A stretch of DNA of 12,809 bases from Acidobacteriota bacterium (GTDB lineage Bacteria; Acidobacteriota; Blastocatellia; Pyrinomonadales; Pyrinomonadaceae), in the NCBI GenBank assembly GCA_013140875.1, contig JABFSB010000020.1, positions 1 through 12,809 of the forward strand, read 5' to 3'. Shown here in pieces: positions 6,370 through 12,809 of the stretch. The translations under genes were made by a program, and so were the position numbers. Within the stretch, counting starts at the first letter, position 1. Each line of letters opens with the position of its first letter. The notes beneath the pieces are model-generated. The model was not told where the DNA came from. It saw only the letters and a list, made by a program, of their open reading frames with translations, and did no database searches.

Positions 6370-6804
6370 TTAGAAATTGTTCCGATCCGCCTTTATTCTA
6401 AGATTATGAAAGGTAGTGAATTCAATTTGTTTGTCATCCACTACGATGTTCATATCCGTTTCAACCTTGACCTTGTTCGTAGACAACACGACAGGCACCG
6501 GCACGTCGTTGCTATAAGCGAAAAACGAAAAGACCTGAAGTTGCCCCAAAGACGGAATTCCGATCAGACGTGTTGAAGGATAAAAAATGTATTCATCTAC
6601 TAGGGAATCTTCCCTAATATAAAAAAGGACATCGCCCGTCGTCGACTTGTAGATGGGAACTTGGTAAACGAACCCCGATGCGCTGCGAGCTTCCGCGGTT
6701 CCAACCCGAAACCACCAATGAGGAAATGTGTACGCGACAAAGCTCACCGCCAAGATCGCGATCAAAGCAACAATCGCTAACAATGCCTTTACCGAATGTG
6801 ACAT
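6370..6804 (-). CDS. Small hypothetical protein with N-terminal membrane anchor
   Basis: I do not recognise this 144-residue protein. Residues 7-27 (A-L-L-A-I-V-A-L-I-A-I-L-A-V-S) are a strong hydrophobic segment after a short polar start with one Lys, so it is either a signal anchor or an uncleaved signal. The remainder is polar with beta-strand character (F-V-Y-Q-V-P-I-Y, Q-V-F-S-F-F-A-Y, V-P-V-P-V-V-L) and is probably extracytoplasmic. It has no cysteines and no lipobox. The start overlaps the last 16 bases of the MenC-like gene, suggesting co-transcription and coupling, but nothing in the sequence ties it to that enzyme. Only a weak purine stretch (TAAGAA) lies upstream of the ATG at 6804. 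Confidence 0.65.
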   Translation of the reverse strand: MSHSVKALLAIVALIAILAVSFVAYTFPHWWFRVGTAEARSASGFVYQVPIYKSTTGDVLFYIREDSLVDEYIFYPSTRLIGIPSLGQLQVFSFFAYSNDVPVPVVLSTNKVKVETDMNIVVDDKQIEFTTFHNLRIKADRNNF

Positions 6805-7901
6805 GTTCTTACTGCCAGCTTGTGGATCATTTCCTGTTTAACTTCAAACCCGATTCCCCGACCTTCAGGCGCAGTGATCGTTCCGTTCGCACTGACCTCG
6901 ACTGCTGGTTCGATGATGTCTTCGTGCCAATATCTTTTCGAAGCCGAGACATCGCCGGGCATGGTGTAACCGGCGAGGGTCGAGACAGCGATGTTGTGTG
7001 CCCGGCCGATGCCGCTTTCTAACATGCCACCGCACCAGACGGGAACGCCCGCTTCTCGGCAGACTTTTTCGACGAGTTTTGATTGAGTGTGGCCGCCGAC
7101 GCGACCGTTTTTCACATTAATAATCCTGCCGGATTTAAGCTCGATGGCTTTGCGGGCATCGTCGGGTGATTTTATCGGTTCGTCGAGGCAGATGGGCGTA
7201 TTAATTTGCGCCTGAAGCTTTGCGTGGTCGAGGATATCGTCATGAGCCAGCGGCTGTTCGAGCATCATCAGGTCGAATTCGTCGAGGCTTTTGAGCTTTT
7301 CGATGTCGGCAAGCGTGTACGCCGAGTTCGCGTCGCCCATCAGCAAAATGTCGCCGAATTCTTTTCGAACGGCTTTGATAACATCGTAATCCCAACGCGG
7401 ACTGATCTTTATCTTGATGCGTTTGTAGCCCGCTTCAAGCTCGACGTGGATCTTTTCCAGAAGCTCTGGAACCGAATCCTGAATGCCGATCGACACGCCG
7501 CATTCGATTGTCCGGTTCACTCCGCCGAGGTGCCGCCAAAGCGGAACGCCGAGCTTTTTCGCCTCAAGATCCCAGCAAGCCGTCTCGATGCCCGCTTTCG
7601 CCATTCTGTGGCCGCGGGCCCATTTCATCAGATTCCAAACATCGGCGGCCGCTCCGTACTCTTTACCGACGACCATCGGCGCAAGGATTTTTTCGGCCGT
7701 CACCCACGCCGAATCGGTCCATTCGTCCGAATAACCGGGAACCTCGCCGCACGTGATCTCGCCCCAACCCTCGGCTCCGTCCGCGTCCTCAACCCGGACG
7801 AGAATGATGCGCCGTTCGTAAGTGCGGCCAAAGCTGGTCTCAAAAAATTGAACAAGCGGAAGATCGATCTCAATGAGTTCTATGGACTTGATAATGGGCA
7901 T
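6789..7901 (-). CDS. menC: MenC-like o-succinylbenzoate synthase / N-acylamino acid racemase
   Basis: A 370-residue enolase-superfamily enzyme. The muconate-lactonising subgroup layout is complete. An N-terminal capping domain (about 1-125) carries F-G-R-T-Y-E-R. The barrel carries K163-I-K165, metal ligands D190 (G-D-A-N-S), E215 (L-E-Q-P) and D240 (L-D-E-P), the second catalytic lysine K264 (I-N-V-K-N-G-R-V-G-G), and W-C-G-G-M-L-E-S-G-I-G-R-A-H-N-I-A at 289-305. That last block and the end segment P-G-D-V-S-A-S-K-R-Y-W are typical of the OSBS/NAAAR family. OSBS makes 2-succinylbenzoate for menaquinone; many relatives racemise N-acylamino acids, and sequence alone does not decide. No other men gene is present here. 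The ATG at 7901 gives the usual MPIIKSIEL start; TTG 7913 would add four residues. Confidence 0.87.
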   Translation of the reverse strand: MPIIKSIELIEIDLPLVQFFETSFGRTYERRIILVRVEDADGAEGWGEITCGEVPGYSDEWTDSAWVTAEKILAPMVVGKEYGAAADVWNLMKWARGHRMAKAGIETACWDLEAKKLGVPLWRHLGGVNRTIECGVSIGIQDSVPELLEKIHVELEAGYKRIKIKISPRWDYDVIKAVRKEFGDILLMGDANSAYTLADIEKLKSLDEFDLMMLEQPLAHDDILDHAKLQAQINTPICLDEPIKSPDDARKAIELKSGRIINVKNGRVGGHTQSKLVEKVCREAGVPVWCGGMLESGIGRAHNIAVSTLAGYTMPGDVSASKRYWHEDIIEPAVEVSANGTITAPEGRGIGFEVKQEMIHKLAVRTCHIR

Positions 7902-7963
7902 AGCGCAAAACAATAAGACTAGTTATTGTCGTCGTTAAATGCAATTTTGGAAAAATGCTGCGG

Positions 7964-10129
7964 CTATTCCAAAACTTCGAATTGAACGAATTGCACGGCG
8001 TTTCTTCGTTTTTCGGATGCGAGGGCGTCGACGACCGTGATCTGGAGCACATAGTCGCCCGGAAGCATAGTGGTCCCGAGTTGAAGACCGGCGGACACGT
8101 TGATCGCCTTCAGGTTCGTTTGTCCGGTGGTCGGTATGGATTGCGGTTTGCCCTCGAAAATAAGTTTTCCGTCGCGAAAAACACGCGTCTCGAAACTCAG
8201 TCCGATCGTACCGGCGGGCTGCTCTTTGGCGTTATAAACGGTTACGCCCCAGTTCAATACGGTACCTTGTTTGAATTGACGCAGCGACGTTGCAACAAAC
8301 GGGTTCGATGTGCTTTCGGCGACCGGCTCTCCCGCTTCACGCTTTTTCCATTCCGAAAAGGAAATATTTTCAAGCACGACGCCCGACAGCACCAGCCGGT
8401 TCTTCTTAAGGTTCGGGACTTCAACGAACTGGTTGGCGGAGCCGACCTTGTCCGTAGCGTGATCGCGAAGCGCTACGCGGAATTGAAACGCTCCGGGTTT
8501 TTGTACCGGAAAACTAAAATCGTAGACAAACCCAGAACTGACTAGTTGGTCGTATTTATCTTTAGCTGCGGTCAGCGTGTACGTCTTCGCTATCTGGTCG
8601 ATCGGAATTCCATTGTCGCCGAAACCGACCGCGAGCAGGTCGAACACGGCCTTTTTGGTCCCGTCCGGCTCATCCGTAAACCGCAGGTCCTGGGTTCGAA
8701 TATGAACTAGCGAGCGAACGACCGGACCGGTCCGCGGCATATCGTAAAATAAGGTGTTCAGCCGCATCGATATTTCGTTAAGTGCGAAGGGCGAGGTCAA
8801 CGCGTTCCCCAGCTTCTGGACGGCGGTCATCGGCGGCCGAACTATCTTCTCGTCACTAACGCCAAAGAATCCGCTTCGGTATCGCACCTTCACACCCGGA
8901 CGCTTCACCTTGACCTCGAGACGGTTGAATCGCCTTATTTTCGGATCGAACGTCGAATCGTCAGGCTCATATCCGACCAGATAGTAGCTTTGATCGTCCA
9001 GGATGCGCCGTATGCCGCCGCTCAGGTCGTTATTGTTTATGATCGCGAGGCCGCCGGTCTGTTTTGCCAGATATTGAAGCCCTTCCTGTGTGTCGATCAA
9101 CTGGCTCCGCCGGTCCGACATCGCACTTTCGATCTGTTCGGCGCTGCGTCCGCTCGTGTTGTCGGCCGCGGTCAAACCGGTATATTGCAGGCCACGTGCA
9201 TCCATCGTATAGATGACTACGGATGCACGGTTGGCCATGTCTACAAGACGCCGCAGCGATTGAAGCACCCTTCCCGAGTCGATATTGCCCGATGCGTCAC
9301 GCGTAAAGATCTTAAATCCGTCCGAAAGCAGCATTACCGATTTGCGGCCCGGCAGATCCTGCATTCCCCGGACAACATAATTGACGGCCCCGAGCGTGCC
9401 GGTGGCAAACAGACTCTCGCGAAAATCATTGAATTCGCGCTCGATGCCTTCCGGCGTACGTTCTCCCGGCTCGGGTTCGGATTGCTCCTGCCCTTTATCA
9501 GCCTGCCCTTCGAGCGGCGCAAATGCTCCGGTCCCGCCAGAACCGGCCGAATTCCATCTCACTTTTTCAATTGCCGCGTAAAGCTGGCGGCGGTCGTTAG
9601 TGAACTGCTGCAACGCGCCTATGCCCGCACCCGTTCGAATGATCGCGACGAGGTCGCCGTCCTGCATCTGTTCATCGACGAACTTCTTTAATGCCCGCCT
9701 CACATAATACGTGCTCTCGAACGAAAGCGTGAGGTCATCCACGACAAGAGCTATCGTGCGCCGGATTTGTTCGGACCGGACCGGGCCGGACGGTAAAATG
9801 GCTCCATTCTTATCTCCTTTTTCAATCTTGTCGGCTTTTGCTTCTTCGACCTGCCGGGCATTCGAGATAAAATTAAAACCGGTTATCTTCTGCTTTTCAC
9901 CATTCTCGAATATCTCAACCTCTTCCGGTTTTAGATCGGTGACGACGTTTCCTTTTCTATCCGTAACCGTCACGTCGACCCGGATCAACGCGGTCGTTAT
10001 CTTCACGACATCGGAGTCACCAATAGGCGTTGGAGTTGGAGTGGTCGTTGGCTTGACGCCTTGCGCAAAGGACGTCAATGGCAACATCAGAAACAAAACG
10101 AACAGCGGGAAAAATCTTTTGATCATCAT
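7964..10129 (-). CDS. Secreted VWFA-related acidobacterial-domain protein, paralogue 1
   Basis: A 721-residue exported protein. The signal peptide is K-R-F-F-P-L-F-V-L-F-L-M-L-P-L-T-S-F-A (4-22), probably cut after A22. A Thr/Pro linker (T28-T-T-P-T-P-T-P) follows, then a strand-rich N-terminal domain (41-90, with D-V-T-V-T-D-R-K-G and F-E-N-G-E-K-Q-K-I-T-G-F). The von Willebrand A domain spans about 124-385: D132-L-T-L-S stands where D-x-S-x-S is expected, T-G-T-L-G-A (243-248) may supply the second-loop Thr, and L-S-D-G (268-271) supplies the third-loop Asp. A long beta-rich C-terminal half follows. The length suits the TIGR03436 type, found mainly in acidobacteria. It probably mediates metal-dependent adhesion or scaffolding; the ligand is unknown. 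The start could be either ATG at 10129 or 10126; neither has a Shine-Dalgarno. Confidence 0.88.
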   Translation of the reverse strand: MMIKRFFPLFVLFLMLPLTSFAQGVKPTTTPTPTPIGDSDVVKITTALIRVDVTVTDRKGNVVTDLKPEEVEIFENGEKQKITGFNFISNARQVEEAKADKIEKGDKNGAILPSGPVRSEQIRRTIALVVDDLTLSFESTYYVRRALKKFVDEQMQDGDLVAIIRTGAGIGALQQFTNDRRQLYAAIEKVRWNSAGSGGTGAFAPLEGQADKGQEQSEPEPGERTPEGIEREFNDFRESLFATGTLGAVNYVVRGMQDLPGRKSVMLLSDGFKIFTRDASGNIDSGRVLQSLRRLVDMANRASVVIYTMDARGLQYTGLTAADNTSGRSAEQIESAMSDRRSQLIDTQEGLQYLAKQTGGLAIINNNDLSGGIRRILDDQSYYLVGYEPDDSTFDPKIRRFNRLEVKVKRPGVKVRYRSGFFGVSDEKIVRPPMTAVQKLGNALTSPFALNEISMRLNTLFYDMPRTGPVVRSLVHIRTQDLRFTDEPDGTKKAVFDLLAVGFGDNGIPIDQIAKTYTLTAAKDKYDQLVSSGFVYDFSFPVQKPGAFQFRVALRDHATDKVGSANQFVEVPNLKKNRLVLSGVVLENISFSEWKKREAGEPVAESTSNPFVATSLRQFKQGTVLNWGVTVYNAKEQPAGTIGLSFETRVFRDGKLIFEGKPQSIPTTGQTNLKAINVSAGLQLGTTMLPGDYVLQITVVDALASEKRRNAVQFVQFEVLE

Positions 10130-10176
10130 GAATTGTGAGAGCAGGTGACGTATTCAGGCAAAACCCTGATCACTTA

Positions 10177-10182
10177 ATTATA
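10177..10182 (-). promoter_or_regulatory. Possible -10 box for VWA paralogue 1
   Basis: The 61-base gap between the two VWA genes contains a perfect minus-strand TATAAT at 10182-10177, with the ATG 47 bases further on. No convincing -35 occurs at 17 bases; TTGAGG lies 19 bases upstream, inside the end of the other paralogue. The gene may have its own promoter or be read from the upstream one. Confidence 0.3.
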
Positions 10183-10190
10183 ACCGATAG

Positions 10191-12425
10191 TTACTCGATA
10201 ACCTCAAACTGAACATACTGCATAGCAATACGTTTTTTGTCCTTTGCAAGGCCATCGGTCACCACGATTTGAAGCACATAATCGCCCGGCAGCAAGTTTT
10301 GGCCGAGCTGGACAGCGTCTGTATATACCGGGGCGGCCGCGTCCTGGCCTTCCAGATTGATCGGCTGCTCGTTGTTTTCGAATACAAGCTCGCGATCGTG
10401 AAAAACGCGTGCCTGCATATATATTTTCGACTGCGACAGCGAAGGAAGTTTTGCATTGTACAGCTCGGTGCCGAACCGCAATACGGTTCCGCGTCTGAAT
10501 TTACGAAGCGACGTGTCCTGAAGCGGATCGGTCCGATCGTCCGGAGGGATCGGCGCATTGGCGTTGACCTGCGATGGACCGGCGATCCGTTTCCATGCGT
10601 TCATCGAAAGGTTTTCAAGCACGATACCGGAAAGAAGGATGCCGTTCTTTTTGAGGTTCGGTACCTCAACGAACTGATTCGCCGAGCCGACCTCCTTGCT
10701 TGCTCTATCCATAAGCGCAACCCGCATTTGGTAAGCGCCGGGCTTTTTGACCGGAAAGATAAAGCTATACGAAATGCCCTGCGTCTTCAGTTTTTCGTAG
10801 ACCTCAGGTTTAAGCCTGACCGTACCGACCAGGTTTTCCTTATCCACCGCCGCTCCATTGTCGCCGTAGCTGATAGCCAGGATATCGAAATTCGATTGCA
10901 GCTCGCCGCTCGGCATTTTTGTAAAGTTCAGATCGGCGGCATCTATGTGCAGGAATGAGTGGACGTAATAGCCGCGCTTCGGGCTATAGCCGAAAAGTGC
11001 ATTCAGCTTCAGGTTGATATCGTTCATCGCGAACGGCGAGGTAAGCGCCCGCATTATTTTTGTCGGGGCGTTCATGTCGATCTTTACCTTCTCTTCCGCC
11101 TCGTCCTGAACAAAAAAGCCGCTGCGATGCCGCACGTTCGTATCGTTACGCAGCACTTTGACTTCAAGCCTGTTGAACTTGCGTTTCTCCGGATCGAAAC
11201 TCTCCTGGTCCGGTTCGTACGCGACGAGGTAATAACTCTGGTCATCGAGAGCTTTTTGCACCCCGTCACTCATGCGGTTTTGATTTACATAGGCGAAACC
11301 GCCCGTTTCCTTTGCGAGGTAAACCAACCCTTGTTGTGTACCGAAAAGCTCATTGCTGCGGTCGGCTTCGACCTGCTGCATTGCGTTAAGTGCGGTCGCG
11401 TCAAGCAACGTAGGATCGGCAAGACGATCTGCTGCCGTCAAACCGGTCGTCTGCAGGCCGCGGGCGTCGATGGTGTAAAAGATGACCGATTTGCGGTTTG
11501 CTAATGCGATGAGCTCCTTCAGAAAATCAAGCGTGCGGGCGGCAAAGAATCCGCCTTCCGCGTTCGGCTGGATCGTACGCTCGTCCCCCATAAGGCGGGC
11601 CGCGGCGATCTGGTTTTTGACGCCTGGAAAGATTTGAAATCCGTCCGAAAAGAGAATCACGGACTTCCGGCCCGGCAGCTCACCCATATTTCCGACGATG
11701 TATTTTAGAGCGCCGAGCGTGCCGGTCGTGAAAAGACTTTCCTGAAACCCTTTGGCCGAATCGTTGAAATCCTTTTCAGCCTGAATGTCGGCATTGGTCG
11801 TGAATTCGTCGCCTTGCGCCCGACGCGTTTGGGCCATCGTCGGCTCAATCGGATCGAAAGAGCCGAAACGCCCGCGGCCGGCCGAATTCCATTTAACGCG
11901 CTCGATCGCCGCGTAGAGCTGTTGTTTGTTGGAAGTAAACTGCTGCAGTGCACCGATACCAGCGCCGGTTCGAATTATGCCGACAAGGTCGCCGTCCAGC
12001 ATCTGATCATCGACGAACTTCTTCAACGCACGCCTAGTGTACGCGGCACTCTCGAACGAAAGCGTAAGGTCGTCCACCACAAGGGCGACAGTTCGTTTTA
12101 CCTGATCGGGCTTAAGTACGAGCGGAGGCTCCGGAATTGCCTTTTTGGACTTGTCGAGCTTGTCAGGCGTCAACATTTTCTTAACGTTGGTGACGAAAGA
12201 AAAACCGGTGATCTTTTGCTTTTCACCGTTCTCGTATATCTCGATCTCTTCGGGCTTCAGGTCTGTGATCGCTCGTCCTTTCTTGTCTGTAACCGATACA
12301 TCGATCTGGATCAGCGAAGTCGAGATTTTGACGACACCTCCATCCGGCGTGGGCTGGGCGATTTGCGAGAACACCGGAGTCGAAAGTAGGATTGCGAAAA
12401 CGACAACGGCGAAGCCTTTTTGCAT
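10191..12425 (-). CDS. Secreted VWFA-related acidobacterial-domain protein, paralogue 2
   Basis: A 744-residue paralogue of the downstream gene with the same architecture. The signal peptide is at 1-20 (cut likely after V-F-S), and the N-terminal strand domain carries Y-E-N-G-E-K-Q-K-I-T-G-F. The VWA domain has the same D119-L-T-L-S site and F-S-D-G at 259-262, and the C-terminal half ends Y-V-Q-F-E-V-I-E. The strongest identity between the two is R-R-A-L-K-K-F-V-D through Q-L-Y-A-A-I-E (131-174), including R-T-G-A-G-I-G-A-L-Q-Q-F-T. It differs by a longer insert before the third metal loop (about 184-230) and lacks the Thr/Pro linker. The start has the best ribosome site in the window: GGAG at 12437-12434, eight bases before the ATG at 12425. 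It probably arose by tandem duplication and is likely co-transcribed with paralogue 1. Confidence 0.9.
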   Translation of the reverse strand: MQKGFAVVVFAILLSTPVFSQIAQPTPDGGVVKISTSLIQIDVSVTDKKGRAITDLKPEEIEIYENGEKQKITGFSFVTNVKKMLTPDKLDKSKKAIPEPPLVLKPDQVKRTVALVVDDLTLSFESAAYTRRALKKFVDDQMLDGDLVGIIRTGAGIGALQQFTSNKQQLYAAIERVKWNSAGRGRFGSFDPIEPTMAQTRRAQGDEFTTNADIQAEKDFNDSAKGFQESLFTTGTLGALKYIVGNMGELPGRKSVILFSDGFQIFPGVKNQIAAARLMGDERTIQPNAEGGFFAARTLDFLKELIALANRKSVIFYTIDARGLQTTGLTAADRLADPTLLDATALNAMQQVEADRSNELFGTQQGLVYLAKETGGFAYVNQNRMSDGVQKALDDQSYYLVAYEPDQESFDPEKRKFNRLEVKVLRNDTNVRHRSGFFVQDEAEEKVKIDMNAPTKIMRALTSPFAMNDINLKLNALFGYSPKRGYYVHSFLHIDAADLNFTKMPSGELQSNFDILAISYGDNGAAVDKENLVGTVRLKPEVYEKLKTQGISYSFIFPVKKPGAYQMRVALMDRASKEVGSANQFVEVPNLKKNGILLSGIVLENLSMNAWKRIAGPSQVNANAPIPPDDRTDPLQDTSLRKFRRGTVLRFGTELYNAKLPSLSQSKIYMQARVFHDRELVFENNEQPINLEGQDAAAPVYTDAVQLGQNLLPGDYVLQIVVTDGLAKDKKRIAMQYVQFEVIE

Positions 12426-12461
12426 AATTTTAACTCCGGGATGACCGTAGGGAATTCTGGT

Positions 12462-12490
12462 ATCATATCCTCAATGGTTTGGTTTGGAAA
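12462..12490 (-). promoter_or_regulatory. Putative promoter for the tandem VWA genes
   Basis: On the minus strand, TTTCCA (12490-12485, 4/6 to -35) is followed after 17 bases by TATGAT (12467-12462, 5/6 to -10). This gives a leader of about 30 bases carrying the GGAG ribosome site. The -35 overlaps the -35 of the opposing promoter at 12484-12489. Confidence 0.45.
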
Positions 12491-12512
12491 GCTTTTTCGG
12501 CTGGCATATATT
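12484..12512 (+). promoter_or_regulatory. Putative promoter for the plus-strand lipoprotein gene
   Basis: TTGGAA (12484-12489, 4/6 to -35), a 17-base spacer and TATATT (12507-12512, 5/6 to -10) precede the ATG at 12556. The leader would be about 37 bases and holds GGAG at 12540-12543, 12 bases from the start codon, which is slightly far for a ribosome site. Confidence 0.45.
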
Positions 12513-12555
12513 GATATCGATTTCGCATCTTAACCTGCTGGAGTACACGGTCCCC

Positions 12556-12809
12556 ATGCATCGTAAGTTCTTTTTTTCATTCACCCTTTTGTTATCAGCG
12601 TCGGTTTTGTTTACGGTTGGCTGCGCGGCGCAGCAAACTGAAGAGCAGGCGTTGGAGTCGCTCCGTCAAATGACCAAAGACGGCAAACTGCCGCCCGAGG
12701 GAGTGGTGGCAAATATCGAATCGCGATTCGCCGGAAAACGGACCGGTGCGCTGGCAAAATTGCTGCGGGCTCGGATCAGGTTTGAGAACAGGGATTTTGC
12801 CGGCGCGGC
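12556..12809 (+). CDS. Exported lipoprotein, 5' part only
   Basis: This is the only plus-strand gene supported. It runs open from the ATG at 12556 to the window edge (84 complete codons) with no stop. The N-terminus has H-R-K, a hydrophobic core (F-F-F-S-F-T-L-L-L-S-A-S-V-L-F) and Cys23 in T-V-G-C, a plausible though not ideal lipobox. The mature part is helical and charged (E-S-L-R-Q-M-T-K-D-G-K, then A-L-A-K-L-L-R-A-R-I-R-F-E-N-R-D-F-A-G-A), resembling the start of a tetratricopeptide-like helical repeat. Such N-terminal helical repeats occur in soluble lytic transglycosylases, among other envelope proteins. That is only a guess, because the catalytic part would lie outside the window. Confidence 0.75.
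   Translation, partial: MHRKFFFSFTLLLSASVLFTVGCAAQQTEEQALESLRQMTKDGKLPPEGVVANIESRFAGKRTGALAKLLRARIRFENRDFAGA

Noticed and set aside
7206..7916. A 236-codon plus-strand open frame antisense to the MenC-like gene
   Set aside because: The minus-strand enzyme has all catalytic residues, so this frame is a by-product.
8990..9691. A 233-codon plus-strand open frame inside VWA paralogue 1
   Set aside because: Antisense to a conserved VWA domain, with no recognisable domain or ribosome site.
10150..10171. Small hairpin (TCAGG / CCTGA) between the VWA genes
   Set aside because: A five-base stem is expected by chance and has no U-tract or other supporting signal.
10269..10958. A 229-codon plus-strand open frame inside VWA paralogue 2
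   Set aside because: Antisense shadow of a conserved gene; no independent support.

Overview
The window looks chromosomal and acidobacterial, most plausibly Blastocatellia/Pyrinomonadales-like. The main reason is a tandem pair of secreted proteins of the 'VWFA-related Acidobacterial domain' type at 7964-12425. The rest fits: a duf2254 gene beside ettA, a MenC/NAAAR-type enolase and a membrane-protein plus winged-helix cassette. This placement is inference; no rRNA or other phylogenetic marker is present. No tRNA, CRISPR array, phage gene or transposase was seen.

Almost everything is on the minus strand, so transcription runs from high to low coordinates. Reading that way: a divergent promoter region (12426-12555) separates the plus-strand partial lipoprotein gene (12556 to window end) from two tandem VWA paralogues. 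Next come a MenC-like enolase (6789-7901) and a small unrecognised anchored protein (6370-6804) overlapping its end. A ParD/ParE-type toxin-antitoxin pair (5720-6286) has its own palindromic promoter. Twelve bases after it starts ettA (4019-5707), followed tightly by a DUF2254 membrane protein and a lipoprotein; antitoxin to lipoprotein could be one transcript.

The last part (1-1645) is a cassette: a palindrome and promoter, a six-helix membrane protein, a large CGCGAAA-rich inverted repeat, a small winged-helix regulator, a REPIN-like element overlapping the regulator's stop codon, and a second membrane protein gene that appears frameshifted and runs off the window.

The most noteworthy observations are the REPIN-like doublet with compensatory stem changes (401-459), the 28/32-matched inverted repeat (843-959), the frameshift at about 287, and two palindrome-plus-promoter arrangements whose predicted transcripts start at or within a few bases of the ATG. 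The two VWA paralogues share a D-x-T-x-S metal-site variant. Few genes in the window have a clear Shine-Dalgarno sequence; the VWA paralogue starting at 12425 is the best exception.
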